The position numbers and the translations under genes are program-made. Of a stretch of 64,000 bases of DNA, positions 11,305 through 23,953 are shown piece by piece. Source of the DNA: Mastacembelus armatus (taxonomy: Eukaryota; Chordata; Actinopteri; Synbranchiformes; Mastacembelidae); NCBI RefSeq assembly GCF_900324485.2, contig NC_046646.1, positions 18,982,500 to 19,046,499 on the forward strand, read 5' to 3'. Numbering within the stretch: the first letter of the stretch is position 1; each line of letters opens with the position of its first letter. Below the pieces are notes generated by a model. The model made no database searches, was not told where the DNA came from, and worked only from the letters and a program-made list of their open reading frames with translations.

Positions 11305-13504
11305 TGAGGAAAACAGTCACTTAATTTCCTCTATAACAATATCCAGATGGTTCTGCGGGTCAAGTCAGGGAGGTTTTATAGCTTAATGTGTGGTCAAACT
11401 ATTTAAAATTTTAAATACAGATACATGTGTGCATTTTTAACAGATTAAAACAGTGGCTTATTGGATGGAAGTATATTTGGTATATATGGTATTTCATAAT
11501 TAGATAAATGATAAATACAGTCTTACTGTGCTTTAATCTTGGGATATTGATAACAAAACCAATCTGAGAAAAGGAGCAGGATATTAATATTCTGCTACAG
11601 TGGAGTCTGTCTCTCATTATACATCAAAACATTTATTTCTAGTTATCATTACCCTTCTCCTCCCACCCCAGTTCAAACCAAATCAAAGTTAACTGCGTGC
11701 AAGTTGCATACAAAGTGCTTCACACAAGAAACAATGTAAATAACTAAATGGAATAAAAAGACAAAACCTGCGTCCCAAATGCCTCTAAACAAAATTATAT
11801 GCATTTTATAAAGATGTCAGTGAACCAGGGGAAGCAGAAGTCTATCAGTGTAGCAGAAGTTACAGTGCCTTGTACTGTAAATCAGCAGATTTGTGTAACT
11901 GCAACTATTAAACTGTCAGTGGAACAATGTTTGACATCATTATTTTTGTGTGTAATTATGGGTTTCAGGAAACTGGAAACACTGCTTAGTAGTATTAAAA
12001 AAAATGCAAATGCATTTGTCAGTACCCTTTTCTTCTTAGCGTTGGGTCTGAGCTCCCCTGGGTCTCATGCCATCACTATGGAAACATTTGACAGCGTGCT
12101 TTGTCCCAGCAGGTTTGTCTCCCATAGCAATGAATGTTTGCCGACGCAAGCAAGCGAGACCAGGTTGTCCAAGGCCATAGACTGATGGCTTGTTTTTATT
12201 TTCTAGTATATGACACTGCACTGATCACAAACCAAACCAAAAAGCAGGACAAGTGAGTGAGAGGAAAGAAACATAACAGGTTTTCCTGTAACCTAACACC
12301 TTGCTGAGGTAGTTTCAGGGTGTTATGGCCATAAAACTCAAGAATGCCTCAAATTCATTAAGATGTTCTAAATTCTGAGTTACATTATACTGTGGAAAAG
12401 CTCTATAGGTACAGATTTAAGATAGATTCAAAAATAATGCCATAGGTTAGTTTTTAGAACAATCTTTATGCACCACAGAGTAAACAGAAAAACCTTAAAA
12501 TAGGTCAGTGTTTGGTGTGACCAGCCGCTGCCTTTAGAACAGCACCTGTTCTCAAGTAATCTGACAGGTCAGTAATTTAAAGCATCCTGCCATAGTTTTT
12601 AGTGGGTCTAGGCTGACTCTGTGTTTTCAGTCTCATTGAGAAAATAACAAAATGATTCCATAACACTGCAAGAGTATCTAGTTACAGACAAATGGCAGAC
12701 TGTTGACCTCAGCAGAAAGTCAGTGATATTAACCGGAAGTTGTTATGTTGTTGGAAGGTTTTTGTTATGGTTTATGGTTGGGGGTCTAGGGTTAACATTT
12801 ACCCTACCGTCACCCTACTTTTGGACAAAGTTGACAACTTCCACTCACAGCTGAGCCCATATCTTGGTCACAAACCATCATCTTGTCTGCAGCCAGGTCC
12901 CTCTCTAATGTTGAGATCAAGGGTTTTTCACAGGGATCCCTGTTCTTCTTGTATGTTTGGCTTTCATGTCGCAGAATGAAATGGTGGATGATGTTGCTGA
13001 TTGGTGAGACTGTCACAGGTTTGATCCTTGTGTCGTCAACAAATGACAGTTAATGTCCTGATCTTTTACTGTAAGCTTTTTTTTTGTGAACAGGTGTAAC
13101 TCATATTGTGACAAAGTGGCGCCACCTAGTGACAATACAATTTGGATATTTTTACTGGTTGCTGCTCGGTTGCTTTCTCCTCATCCTTAATTTTCCAAAT
13201 GAGAAGTGCATGCTGTTAAGGCCGAAAGACAAGAGTACATTAAGTAAGAACAGTAAGTGAGTACAGTGACTATACAAAAAGGATATATTTCACCAGGTCA
13301 TGTGAGGTCAAGCAAACACAAGAACATTGTGGTCTTTTAACTTTAATATTTAAAGAGTTTCACTTGAAAGTTAAACTTTTTGTTCTTCCTGTTAATTTTT
13401 AAGTGGATTTTTCAATTTTGTGCAATTTATACTTTTACCTACAGTTCAGACACATAACGTACTTTAGCCATTGTGCATACCTAATGTATAGCATGTTTTT
13501 CTTT

Positions 13505-13590
13505 TGGTACTTTTGTCTTTTATTTCTGTAAGGCACTTTGAATTACTCTGTGTATGAATTGTGTTATATAAATTAACTTGCCTTGCCTAG
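13505..13590 (+). mobile_element. LINE (L2-like) 3' tail fragment
   Basis: Contains the familiar tail pattern CTGTAAGGCACTTTGAATT followed by a GTGTTATATAAAT-type segment and a CTTGCC repeat. This arrangement, a stem-loop region followed by short terminal repeats, is common at L2-type LINE 3' ends in teleosts. Only the tail remains, so it is a dead 5'-truncated copy. Family assignment is from memory of the motif. Confidence 0.55.
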
Positions 13591-14001
13591 GAATATTTTG
13601 ATGCTGATCTGTACTTTTACTTTAAAAAATACTAAACCATTTTAAGGTAGGGCCTTTACCTGTAACAGTATTTCTACTTAACAGTATTGTTACCAGTACT
13701 TACGCTAAGGTTCTCAGTACTTCTTTCAGAGCGTAAATAATTATAATTAGGTTATAACCGTGATATTTACTTACAGACAGTGCTGCTCCTTAGAAGGCCA
13801 TGTTTATGGAACCTGACAGACCGAACTCAGGGATTTTACGGCGATCACGACAGTGCGTGCTGCGTCATGACGCACCTCAGCTGTTGACACCCTGAAGCTT
13901 CCTTCAATCTCGACCTCTGGGGTTCTGAGCTGAGTCTCTGCCGTCACTGTGGACGTTTTCAAACGCACATGCTGTTTGCCGCCCGCCCGGTAACGGAGCA
14001 T

Positions 14002-14013
14002 ATGCTGCCATGA
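14002..14013 (+). promoter_or_regulatory. minimal upstream ORF whose stop overlaps the abhd11 start
   Basis: ATG CTG CCA TGA, a three-codon frame whose TGA shares bases with the abhd11 ATG (ATGA at 14010). The arrangement is visible; whether it causes termination-reinitiation or is bypassed by leaky scanning is inference. It matters only if transcription starts upstream of 14002, which is likely given the GC-rich flank. Confidence 0.5.
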
Positions 14014-17000
14014 GTGTTTTATTTCGCCTCATCCGGAGAGGACTGCTGACGGGCCGGACGTCGTTCCGTTTATACCCCGGACAGGATGTGTGCGGGCTAG
14101 CTCCTAATGTTCGGACCGCCAGCTCCTCCAGGTATCCCCTGCTAGCTCGCCGGCTAGCTGGTGTCCTCTGTGTGCCTGAGGGTGGTGCTGGGTGGAAACA
14201 AACAGCTCAGTGTTGCTCTGTTAATGCTGCCACTCTCTTACCTTTTGGAAATGCATCGCTGTGCCGCGTATTTACATATTTATTACGCGTTAACTTCGTA
14301 TAGTTCACATAAATGACATTCAGATGTCTGGTTAGCAGCTTTCACCTGCAGATGAGACATTACAGAGGATTTTAGATAACCTTATGGCTGCGTTTAGCTT
14401 AACCACTACATTATGCGACCATAGCTGTCATGGGTAAATGCTGTGCAGTGCATCTTATTAGGTAAGCCATGGCCGGATTAGCCTCCTGTCCCCGGGCAAA
14501 AATGTACTACTGGTCCCCCCCGATGATCCCCATCATTCATTTCACTGGTGTGATTAGTGAATCAACACAAAATGAATCAACATCCACCCTGATAATGATT
14601 TCATTGTTTTCAAGAAAAGATGCCAAATGTTCTGTGGTTACAGCTCCTCACATCATGTAGTGGCTTTTCTGGTTTTGTACTCCCATATTTCAGGTGATTG
14701 AAGATAGTTGGGCCTTGGGCAGACAAAGTTTGATAATTCAAGACATCACTGTGAATGCAACATTTTATAAATGAACAATCAGTAAATCAAGGGACTGATT
14801 AGCATATTACTTCATAATAAAAATGTTTATACTATTAATATTAGTATACTATTGAGTAATTAATAAATATTTCAGTAGATTAATCTTTTAGGTCATTATT
14901 AAGCAAAATATATCAAATACTTGCAGGTTTTCAGCTTCTGAAATTTGAAGATTTAATCATTTTGCCTGGTTTATGTAATTATTAAACTTGTGTTTTTAAT
15001 TCCTGGTTATACAAAAGATAAAATATAAAGATTTCACTGAGGATGCTGAATGTTTATTTTTAATCGTTTACTGTTTCATCCTTACTGAATAAATCCCCTC
15101 ATTTTTCCAGGTTTTATTGAAAATGAATACAGAAGGAGGGTATTTAATAAAAGTTGGGATACCTGTAGGAATTGTTAGCATCGCCTTTCAAGGTTTAATT
15201 TACTGCCTTTGCTGCAGAAAAACTGTAAATTGTTAACCAATTTCTTCTTCCATGAAAAATACATTTTTATATGACTCTGAAAAGTAGATTATAGTTTTCA
15301 GGTTTTTGGAAACCTACACTTGTTTTTCCACCTCTGAAATTTTACTGCTTACCTTTGTACCATTTCAGGTTATTCATTGGACCTAAGCTGCTTAAATTTC
15401 AATAAAACGGAAAATTGGAGGTGTTTTAAAACTTTTGAGTGGTGGTGTAGAAATAATTAACAGGTAATGGGACTTGTGAGAACAGCTTAGGACACTGGTT
15501 TAGTAAAACATCAATATTAAAGCTTCACAAATCTGGTTTTTATCACGACTGCTGTATTACATGTATTAATTGCATAGATGGTCGGGTATTTGTGGCCAAG
15601 AGCTCAAAGATTTAAAAGCAAAATGGTGATGTTTAATGTTGGGAGTTAAATGGTTACCGAATGTTGTGCCAGCAGCTAAAAGCAGAACACTTCCCACCAC
15701 ATAAGTCACAGATTTTAGAACAATGACACTGCCTTTTTCTGTTAATAATTTCCCTTGTTATCCTTTTCATGTGGGACACAAGTTAAATTAGAAAAGAAAG
15801 ATGCTTTTTCAAGAGCTGAAGCCAGTCTAACATAATGTCCGCTCCCTGAAAGATTCATCAGTGTGCAGAGTGTTATTACTTAGATTTATTACTGTTCCTG
15901 TGTAAGGAGAGATATAACTCTTACTTTAGACATAACTAGGGAGATTCTAACTAATCAGCATGGATTTTTTTCCTGCAGCCCAGTCAACCTGACCTATGAT
16001 GTCTTTGATGGGAAGGGAGAGAGCACTCCCCTGGTGTTTCTCCATGGCCTTTTTGGCAGCAAATCTAACTTCCACTCAATAGCGAAGTCCCTGGTGCAAC
16101 GCACAGGCCGAAAGGTAATGCAGCGATGAAGACATTACACCTTTCTGTTATTACTTCAAAAACAATTCATCTTTATGTGTTTGAATTGGTTCTCAGCCGC
16201 CTGAAATGAGCCGCCTTACAAGAGCAGGCATGGGAACTTTCAATCAACCAGCATGTTGTCAGTCACTTGATACATCTCCTCAGCAGTCTGTTCTTTGGCT
16301 TACTTGATGAAACCCAATGCCTTATTTGCACAATACAGCCTTTGTTTGTGCTGTGACTCTTCTGAGTTGGGCCAAAAATAAGGACACAGCTGAATAAAGT
16401 TTTTTTTTTCACTGTTCTCTGTCCTCTTCCTTTCGATTCCAAGTGTCCTAACCGTCCTTTGTCCAGTTAGGTGCTGACTGTAGATGCCCGTAACCATGGA
16501 AACAGTCCTCACAGCTCGTTGCTGACCTATGAAGCAATGACCGGTGATTTGAAACACCTCCTCGCTCAGCTACACATTGAAAAGTGCATCCTCATTGGCC
16601 ACAGCATGGGGGGGAAAACGGCCATGGCGACCGCTCTGACACAGGTTAGCAGGCGGGAAATGTCACCATGAATATATCATGATGCTATTACTCCCCTCCT
16701 TTGGTGTCACCTGACCATAATAATTGTACAGTGTACTCTGAATTTCCTCCATTGGTCTTCATGCTGCACGTCATCCTGTTTCCATTTTGTCATTGGTTTC
16801 TCCCACTGACATCTTTTTGTTTCTGTCTCTCTACCTGTTCCCCAATCTGTCCATCTGTCTGTAGCCTAGTTTAGTGGAGAGGCTGGTAGTAGTCGACATC
16901 AGTCCAGCCCAGACCACAACACGGACCAACTTCCACTGTTATATCCGGGCCATGCAGGAGGTGAAAATTTCCAGTGACATCCCTCGCTCCACTGCCAGGC

Positions 17001-18404
17001 GCATGGCTGAGGATCAGCTTCGCAGTTTGGTCAAGGTGAGGACTGTTTTTACATTTCGTTTTTTTTTTTTTTTTTTTTAACAAAATCCATGTTAGTTTGT
17101 CAAGTAGTTTCCTGCATCTGATATTTAATCCAGTAATAGAGGATGTTGGGCCATTAGGTGGCAGAAAAAACAAGTTGTGAACATGTTATGACTTAAAAAA
17201 TTACAAATCCTGAACATACAAAATGTCATAATGATATGAGTTCTGTTTCTGGTCACCTGATGAATGTAACTAATATTCCCCTTCTTTTAGCTCTGTTTTT
17301 TGTCTATAACAAATCCCGAAAGAAATGTTTGAGTCTCTAGATGTGAAATGCTGGATTTTGTTCATCAGCCAATCTCTGAGTCTGTCTGATGTTAGATGCT
17401 GTATTGATACTGAACCAAATCACTGCCTGCTGGTATAGAAATAACACTACGAAGGCTGAGAGTCAACCAAAACAATAAGTTGAGAAACCCTGCAGTCAAA
17501 TGATAATTCTCACTACAGCCAACCCCATCACACACAAGTAGCCATGTGATGAATTTTAATAATATATGAAACTCAACCTGAAGTGTCCTTCCCTCTATCA
17601 GGAGCACTCGGTTCGCCAGTTCCTGCTAACTAACCTGGTGGAGCAGAATGGACACTATGCCTGGAGAGTCAATTTGGAGGCCATCTCAGCGCATCTTGAT
17701 AACCTCATGAGTTTCCCCAGCTTTGACACTGTCTATGAGGGCCCTACACTGTTTTTGGGTGGAGCCAGTTCTGCTTATATCAGGTATGAAATCTCACAGA
17801 CACAGATTTAATGCAGACAATATTTTAACAATTCAACATTAAAAGCCTAAATTTATTCTCAGTACTTTTTCCTAACTTGGCTTTTTAGAAAAAAACCCCA
17901 CAAAAAACTCAATCTTTAGCCTTTTCATTTTTCCACAGTTTTCTCAAGATGGTCTGGGAAAATATTATACATTAAGGAGGAAAATCATCAGTCTGTTAAG
18001 TGATGCAAATTGTAATGCAAAAGAAAGATATGCAGCTAAGAAAACAAACTCACTCATAGGTTTTTTAAGTGTAACATTATTTCAACCTAAAATGTCACCC
18101 AGTTTCCTTAGCTGTCAAAATGAAGACAATCTGGCCCATGCTGATCACATTTGGTCACTTGTGTACATTTATACAATGGTAAACTAGCTGTGTTTCAGAT
18201 GTAATCAAAATTGTTATATTTACTGTTCATCTTCCTTTCGTCACTTTCCGTCCTCACTCCTGATCCAGCTCCGAGGATTACCCAGAAATCCAGAGGCTGT
18301 TCCCTCATGCTGACATCCAGTACATCCCAGACGCGAGCCACTGGATCCATGCAGATAAACCCTTAGATTTTATCAGCTCCATCATCTCCTTCCTACAGTC
18401 CTAG
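14010..18404 (+). CDS. abhd11: abhd11, alpha/beta-hydrolase domain protein 11 (mitochondrial)
   Basis: Six exons: 14010-14131, 15979-16114, 16471-16644, 16865-17035, 17602-17783 and 18269-18404, all GT-AG, giving 306 residues, close to the mammalian length. The protein is a serine hydrolase fold of the mitochondrial matrix, linked in mammals to protecting the 2-oxoglutarate dehydrogenase complex and lipoylation. Visible motifs: an Arg-rich, acid-poor N-terminus suited to mitochondrial import (about residues 1-40), FLHGLFGSK with the oxyanion-hole HG, DARNHGNS, the nucleophile elbow GHSMGG with Ser131, and the catalytic His region DASHWIHADKP near the C-terminus. The start has no in-frame upstream ATG. 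Intron 1 (14132-15978) holds no recognised element. It lies between a claudin-3-like gene and a convergent coiled-coil gene. High confidence. Confidence 0.96.
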
Positions 18405-20809
18405 CTGCCCCCTGTCTACACTTCAGAACGTTTTTATGTTCAAATCCTCTCAGCATCCACTCACCGATAATACAGGTGAGAACTCAGCAGCTTCAGCAAG
18501 AACGACTGGAGTCATAAATGATGCTAACACTTGCCAACACTGGACCAAACTCACCCTTCTCCAGCAGTCATTTCCTAACCTTTTAACAGTGTCAAACTTA
18601 TTGTAGTGTAGTGTATTGTAGGTGAATTGTCTTTTATTTTGTCTGTCCTCCGGTAGTAGTAGGCCGAGTGGTTACTAGATGTGTTTTGGTTTTTAGATTA
18701 GTAGATAGACAAGAGCAATGAAAATGTCTCCAGTTTAACATAACAGGGCTGTTTTGGAGGTGATACACTAATCCAAAGAAACTCTCATTTGCACAGAGCT
18801 TTCTTTATGTTGATATATTCATGCCAGTATAGTAGAAAAATGGCTTTTTGCCAAGTACAATCTGGGACTACCAAACTGGACCAGCAGCAATATAGTTTTG
18901 ACAGCACTGGAATGAAACACATATTGTAAATCTAAGAAATTCTTCTTACAGAGAAATGAAGAATGTGCAAAGCAAAAACAGTTTCTTTGCATGAGGAGGT
19001 TTGGTCTTGTGTGTCAGGAGGTTCCAGCTCTGCAGTGAAGCTGTAGTAGTTCGTGTATACAGATGGGTTGTTGTGGAAACGTAATAATAGTGATACATTT
19101 TGTTATGGGAGTTCAATTTTAACATCTTCTCTTCTGTTTATCTGCCATATGTCAGAAATGAGAGTTTACAGGTCAGTTGCTTCATCACAACGTCTTGTTG
19201 ATATATTTATGCCAACATAATTAGCAATTGGAGTCAAGCTGAAATCCTCAAATGCATTGTCACAGTTTCCTGAATATCTCAGGTTACAACTGGATATGCA
19301 CATTATTATACTCATATTATTCCTCTGTCTGTCTGGCACCAAGCCGTGGTAATGTTGTTGTCTTTGTTAAGTCTAATCAGTGTTTTGATGAAACATATTT
19401 TACCGATTTATTATCTGTATCTCACTTATCTATACAACTAAGGCACAAAGTTATATGGGTATCTCACAAATATATGCTGCAACAATGTACGTTGTTATTA
19501 ATCGTACTCGTGTTATTGTCATTTCTGTTCCTGTGGGTTTGAACAGTACAGTCCATTAGTGAAACTGCCATCTGTGTGAATAAGCAGGGTGTTGTAAATT
19601 TGTATGTGCCTCTTCCAGTCCTTTTCCATTTCTCTAAAACTTGATTTAAAAAAAAAACAAACTTTTATTGTAAAATTATTACCAGACTTTAGAGTGGCAG
19701 CTGGGTTGCCAGGTAAGAGCTAAGGAAGCCTAACATTTAAAGACGAGGCTTGATGTTTAATGTTTGTTGTGAATACAGAAGTGTAAAAGGATTTAAATGA
19801 TTTTAATTAAGTTGAATTAAGTCTCCTTATTTTATTCTATTTATGACACTCCAGTTAGTGGAGGGGCACCCTTTAAATCTCCCACAGGACAGATGTGTCC
19901 TGTTGTACAATATGAATAGATTGTTGGGGCGTGGGTTGCTGCTGACATTTGAATGCAGGTCCTGCTTTGGCTTCTGTGGTGTTGCAGTGGCACAGAGAAT
20001 CTCAAAGGGGAATCAACAGTGTAAATTATTCAATCTCACTGAAAAGCTGTTTGAAAACTGATCCCTAGTTCAGGATTGTATATGGTTTCTATATGAGCAT
20101 GCCTTTCTCTTGTCATCAGGTGTGACTTTAATGTGTTACATGTCTCCATTCGTTGAATATGTTGCCACAGTGGTGGCATCTCTTCTAGATAATGGCATAC
20201 ATACATTTCAAGTGTTTGAAAGATGCATATAGGAGTGGATTATATATTATATATTAAAAATGTACAAACCGATATTCTACAATAAAATGGCACAAATCTG
20301 CATCAAAGAGTATTCTTTTTTTTTACTGTACTGGAAATGCAACAAGTGAACGTGAACGGTGAAAGATCAAAAGTGAAGTGACAGTGTGACAGAACCCGCC
20401 GCAGTCACATAAGAATTTTAGTTATCTTACAATATGACAATAAGGTTAAGTGTTAAGGCCTTCAGTTGTGACAGTATTAAACAATACATGGCTCAATCAT
20501 AGTTATATTTTACACATACATTACACTAGTCAGAGATCCAAAGAATGCATTAGAGATCGCCTCCAAACATGTTGTAACCAGTTTTTCTCTGTTTTTCACC
20601 ACAAAATGTTTGATTACCTTCATAAAAATTTTTAAAAATCACATTTACTTTTGTGTGTGCTGGAGCTTTCAAGTTACTAAATCACCTCCAGACTGGTGTC
20701 ACAAATCCTGCCTATCTTAAAGTTGAGCAGCTTCCTTAATTTTTGACTGTAGGGGAAGTTTAAACTGGAAGACATGGGAGGTGTGTACTTAGTGCCAGTC
20801 AAAAGTGTT
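18405..20809. other. abhd11 3' UTR and convergent intergenic spacer
   Basis: AT-rich non-coding DNA between two convergent genes. Short open frames here show no family features. No recognisable transposon was seen. Confidence 0.55.
20281..20286 (+). terminator. candidate abhd11 poly(A) signal
   Basis: AATAAA 1.9 kb after the abhd11 stop, the clearest plus-strand hexamer before the convergent gene. The interval 18405-20809 is otherwise non-coding and would be long 3' UTR plus spacer. Use not proven. Confidence 0.35.
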
Positions 20810-23800
20810 TTACTCAAGCGGTACAGCCTGGAAGCCGTCATCGTCCCTGACCCACTCTGCATCATGGTTCTCCTGACGGCTGCTCTTGCCCCTCCTCAGC
20901 CTGTCCCTCAAGTTGCGTTGGGAGCTGCTGGAAGGAGACAAGCTGGGAGGAAGAACAGCAGAAGCTGCAGCTCTGGGGACAAAGATTTGGTTTGAGTTCA
21001 CTGTGGGAGGGTTAGTTACAGACAGGGGGAAGCTGGACGGCCGTTGGATGAGTGGTTTGTTGTTTCTCCTCAGGATGCCCAGGCGGGACTTCTTCTGGGC
21101 CTGCTCTGCCTGCTGCTGACTCTGTATCTGCTGTCGAATGATCACCTGAAAGTCCTCCTGAGGCAAGTTTGGAAAAACGAACAGGATGTCAGTGCATGAG
21201 AAACATGGACTTTAAAAACTATTTAACTTCAAACCTAGAAATGTGAATAATGATACTTAGTGGTCATAACTTCAATATGGAAATAGACTTACACAGTTTT
21301 TAAAACTTTGGCCTCTTATAATTAAAGGCTAGCTGAAATAAACATTTTCATAAACTGGGAAATTCCATTTCTAGTGTGTGTTTTGGTAACTACTGTGAGT
21401 TAGTAATGACAAAACAAGTTGGTGGGTTGTTAGGAGAAGATACATTTGTAGGTCAGACCTACTCCAGTATACAGCTACGAAAATGTTAATTACAAAATAT
21501 ATGTGATATATGTAACTATAGGAGCACAACTGTAAGTAAAATCAGTTTGGATTTCATGTGTACAAGTGAAGCAGATTCTGCTGCTCTCCCCAGTAAAACG
21601 CAAGGTGCAGCGTAGCTTTGGTTTAACCCTGCAGGGAACCAAGCGCTCAGCAGATGAACACATGGGCCTGAGACCAAAACACTGTGGTAGGACACCAGCT
21701 GGCATGGACTGCATGTGCTTAATGTAATGTGTGAATTCTAATTGTAGCGTGTGTTGTGTGTGGATGTCCTCCTTTTCTAGACTTGTCTGGCTGAATCCCA
21801 TATGTTCAAAATTTCCCATATAATGTCAGGTTTACCCTCCAGGCCTCAAGCTCCAGCGACAGCTCCAGACGCTTCTGTACGGCCTCCAGTAATTGATTGT
21901 TCAGCAACATAAGTTCCGTCTTACTTCGCAGCAGCTCGGCCTCCATCGCCTTCTTCCTGCACAGTGGAACAGAAACAATGACACATTACTCAAAATAGAG
22001 CTTTCAGCTTTTTTCCCCTTAAATCTTGATTCTTCTGCTATTTAGAGGACATGAGTCAGGATGTGTTCATCATGTAAGAGGCTGCTCACTTCTCTATGGC
22101 CTCATCTCTGTCCCGCAGCGCCTGCTGCAGAATAGCACTTTCCTCTTCGCCTTTTCCTTCTTCTAATTTGCACACCTGGATGGATAAGCAAGCAGTGAAA
22201 GCAAGTTATGTATTGTCACAACTTATTTTCTGCCTTTAGCATCACTGACATCACTCTCTCTTATCTGCGTTTCACCAGGATGAAAATCTAATCCCACAGC
22301 TGACACACCTCGTGACTTTCTCTAAACACACAGAAAATACCAAACCCATCAGGTCACTTATGTTGTCACTTGGAAACCTGTAAGTCCACATATCTTAGCT
22401 TTAACGCCTGGTAAAAGCATCTTGAAATAAGACATAACGCACTATTGTCACCTGTTCCTCTTTAGTTTCACACGCAAGTTAAAAAGCAAACATTCCCAAC
22501 ATGCCATCAGACAGAGATTGCAGGGAAGTAGTGAGGAGGGTTGTTTGACTGCCTGTGGGTGTTGCCTTTACCTGCTTGGTATGGCTGATCGCCAGTTTAC
22601 GTGCCACATTCTTCAACTGGGCCAAGGCAGCGTCCAGGCAGTTGTCGCCACGAGACGGTTCAGTTGGGTTGGACTCGAGCTCTGTGAGTGGGTGCAGCAG
22701 CCCCAGGATGGACAGGACCTCCTCTGTGACCTGACACAGAAATGACGACAAAGAAATGATGATGATCCTGTAGACTTGTGCCGACCTGTAAACTCTGTCC
22801 CGATGCTGTGTGTAAGCTTTACCCTCTCTCTGTGCTGGCTCCAGCCTGGTCCATCTCTGCCCTCCTGTAGTTTGTCCACCTGGGCCTTAAGCCTGATACT
22901 TCGTCTGCGAGACAGCTCCACTTCTCTGCGCACCTCATTAAGCTGCACACAAAAACCACCACATCAGTAAATTTTAACAAGTCGTGCCTTCTGTTTTCTC
23001 CTGTGCAGGGCCACATGTAGAAAACACTGCATCATGAGCTCTTACATAGTGTAAATAGAAACTGCTAATCTTGATTGAAACTATAGACAAGAAATCCAGT
23101 TGTACCAGTTGAGACGCTTTTACTAGCACTGCAAATACAGTGTGTACAAACAAAAGAGCGCATTCACAGGAATACACTCACAGACACACCAAGATACCTG
23201 AATAATGAAAACTATCAGCAGAAAATATGACAGAAAACCTTTTCCATGTCCATCTCTTTACACTCATATCCAGAACTCAAGCCCTGTGAGTGTCTCATTT
23301 ATAATCAGAGCAGCAAACTCATTTTAAAACATAATGTCCCAGACACCAACAAGTAATTAGTAATTCCACAGAAACTAAGACTGTTATCTTACGGTGGCTG
23401 AGACGTGTCCCAGTGTCCTGCGTCTGCTGAGCGGCCTACCACTCTTGATCAGGTCTGGTAAGGTCCCATCAATGTAGTTCCTCTGTAAGGAGCTCCCACC
23501 TTCACCAGCTGAGGACCCTGACTCTGATGAGTCCCCTGTCCTCTCTGTGGCCAGTTCACCTAGACTGTCCTTCTCCCCAGACTGTGAAGAACTTCTGTCC
23601 TCGTCAACCAGCTCCTCTTCAGGCACACATTTTAAATTCAACTCAGTGAGGAGGCACGTTGTGGTAACGGGCAGAAGATCATCACTGAATTCATCCAGGT
23701 CATCAGAGACCAAATCCTCCTGTTGTGTATCATCTTCAGGCTGCTCTGGACCTTCCTGCTTTGCTGAGGCCACAGAGTCTTCTGGTTCTGGTTCTACTAG

Positions 23801-23953
23801 CAGACATGTTGGTTGGTGAGATGGAGATTTGCCCCTGAGTGAGCCCAGCTGTCTGTCCTCAAGTCTGCTCAGAGAGGAGTAGAGATGTTCACTGCTGGTG
23901 ATTCTAGGTCTCAGACTCTCATTGAGGACTGAGAAAGGCTGCGAGTAGTCCAT
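20810..23953 (-). CDS. coiled-coil protein with BICD-family-like (BICDR/BICDL) C-terminal region
   Basis: Six exons on the minus strand: 23393-23953, 22823-22942, 22572-22730, 22090-22175, 21836-21956 and 20810-21157; the phases agree and give 464 residues. Residues 1-187 are Ser/Glu/Asp-rich and probably disordered. Residues 188-227 (NEVRREVELSRRRS) and about 281-360 are heptad-like coiled coil. The stretch ALRDRDEAIEKK, then LNNQLLEAVQ and LELSLELEAW, closely resembles the C-terminal coiled coil of BICD-family-like cargo adapters, which link dynein or kinesin to Rab vesicles. The tail (about 370-464) is basic and Ser/Pro-rich. The long N-terminal coiled coil of mammalian BICDL1/2 is missing, so this may be a shorter relative, or upstream exons may exist beyond 23.95 kb. 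The start is the first in-frame ATG (MDYSQPF); an upstream GTG is not credible. Gene structure is secure, family assignment tentative. Confidence 0.8.

Larger units (their letters stand above)
7320..13800. other. non-coding interval between claudin-3-like gene and abhd11
   Basis: No exon with convincing coding content was found. It contains an (AAAGG)n run (7624-7650), a large (CT)n(CA)n microsatellite (8619-8738), four CCAAT boxes (9648-9732), two perfect short hairpins (9767-9797 and 11279-11304) and the tail of an L2-like LINE (13505-13590). Open frames here are short and lack family resemblance. Confidence 0.6.

Noticed and set aside
11799-12185. 128-residue plus-strand open frame
   Set aside because: No recognisable family, no promoter or intron signals consistent with a gene, and biased composition typical of chance frames.
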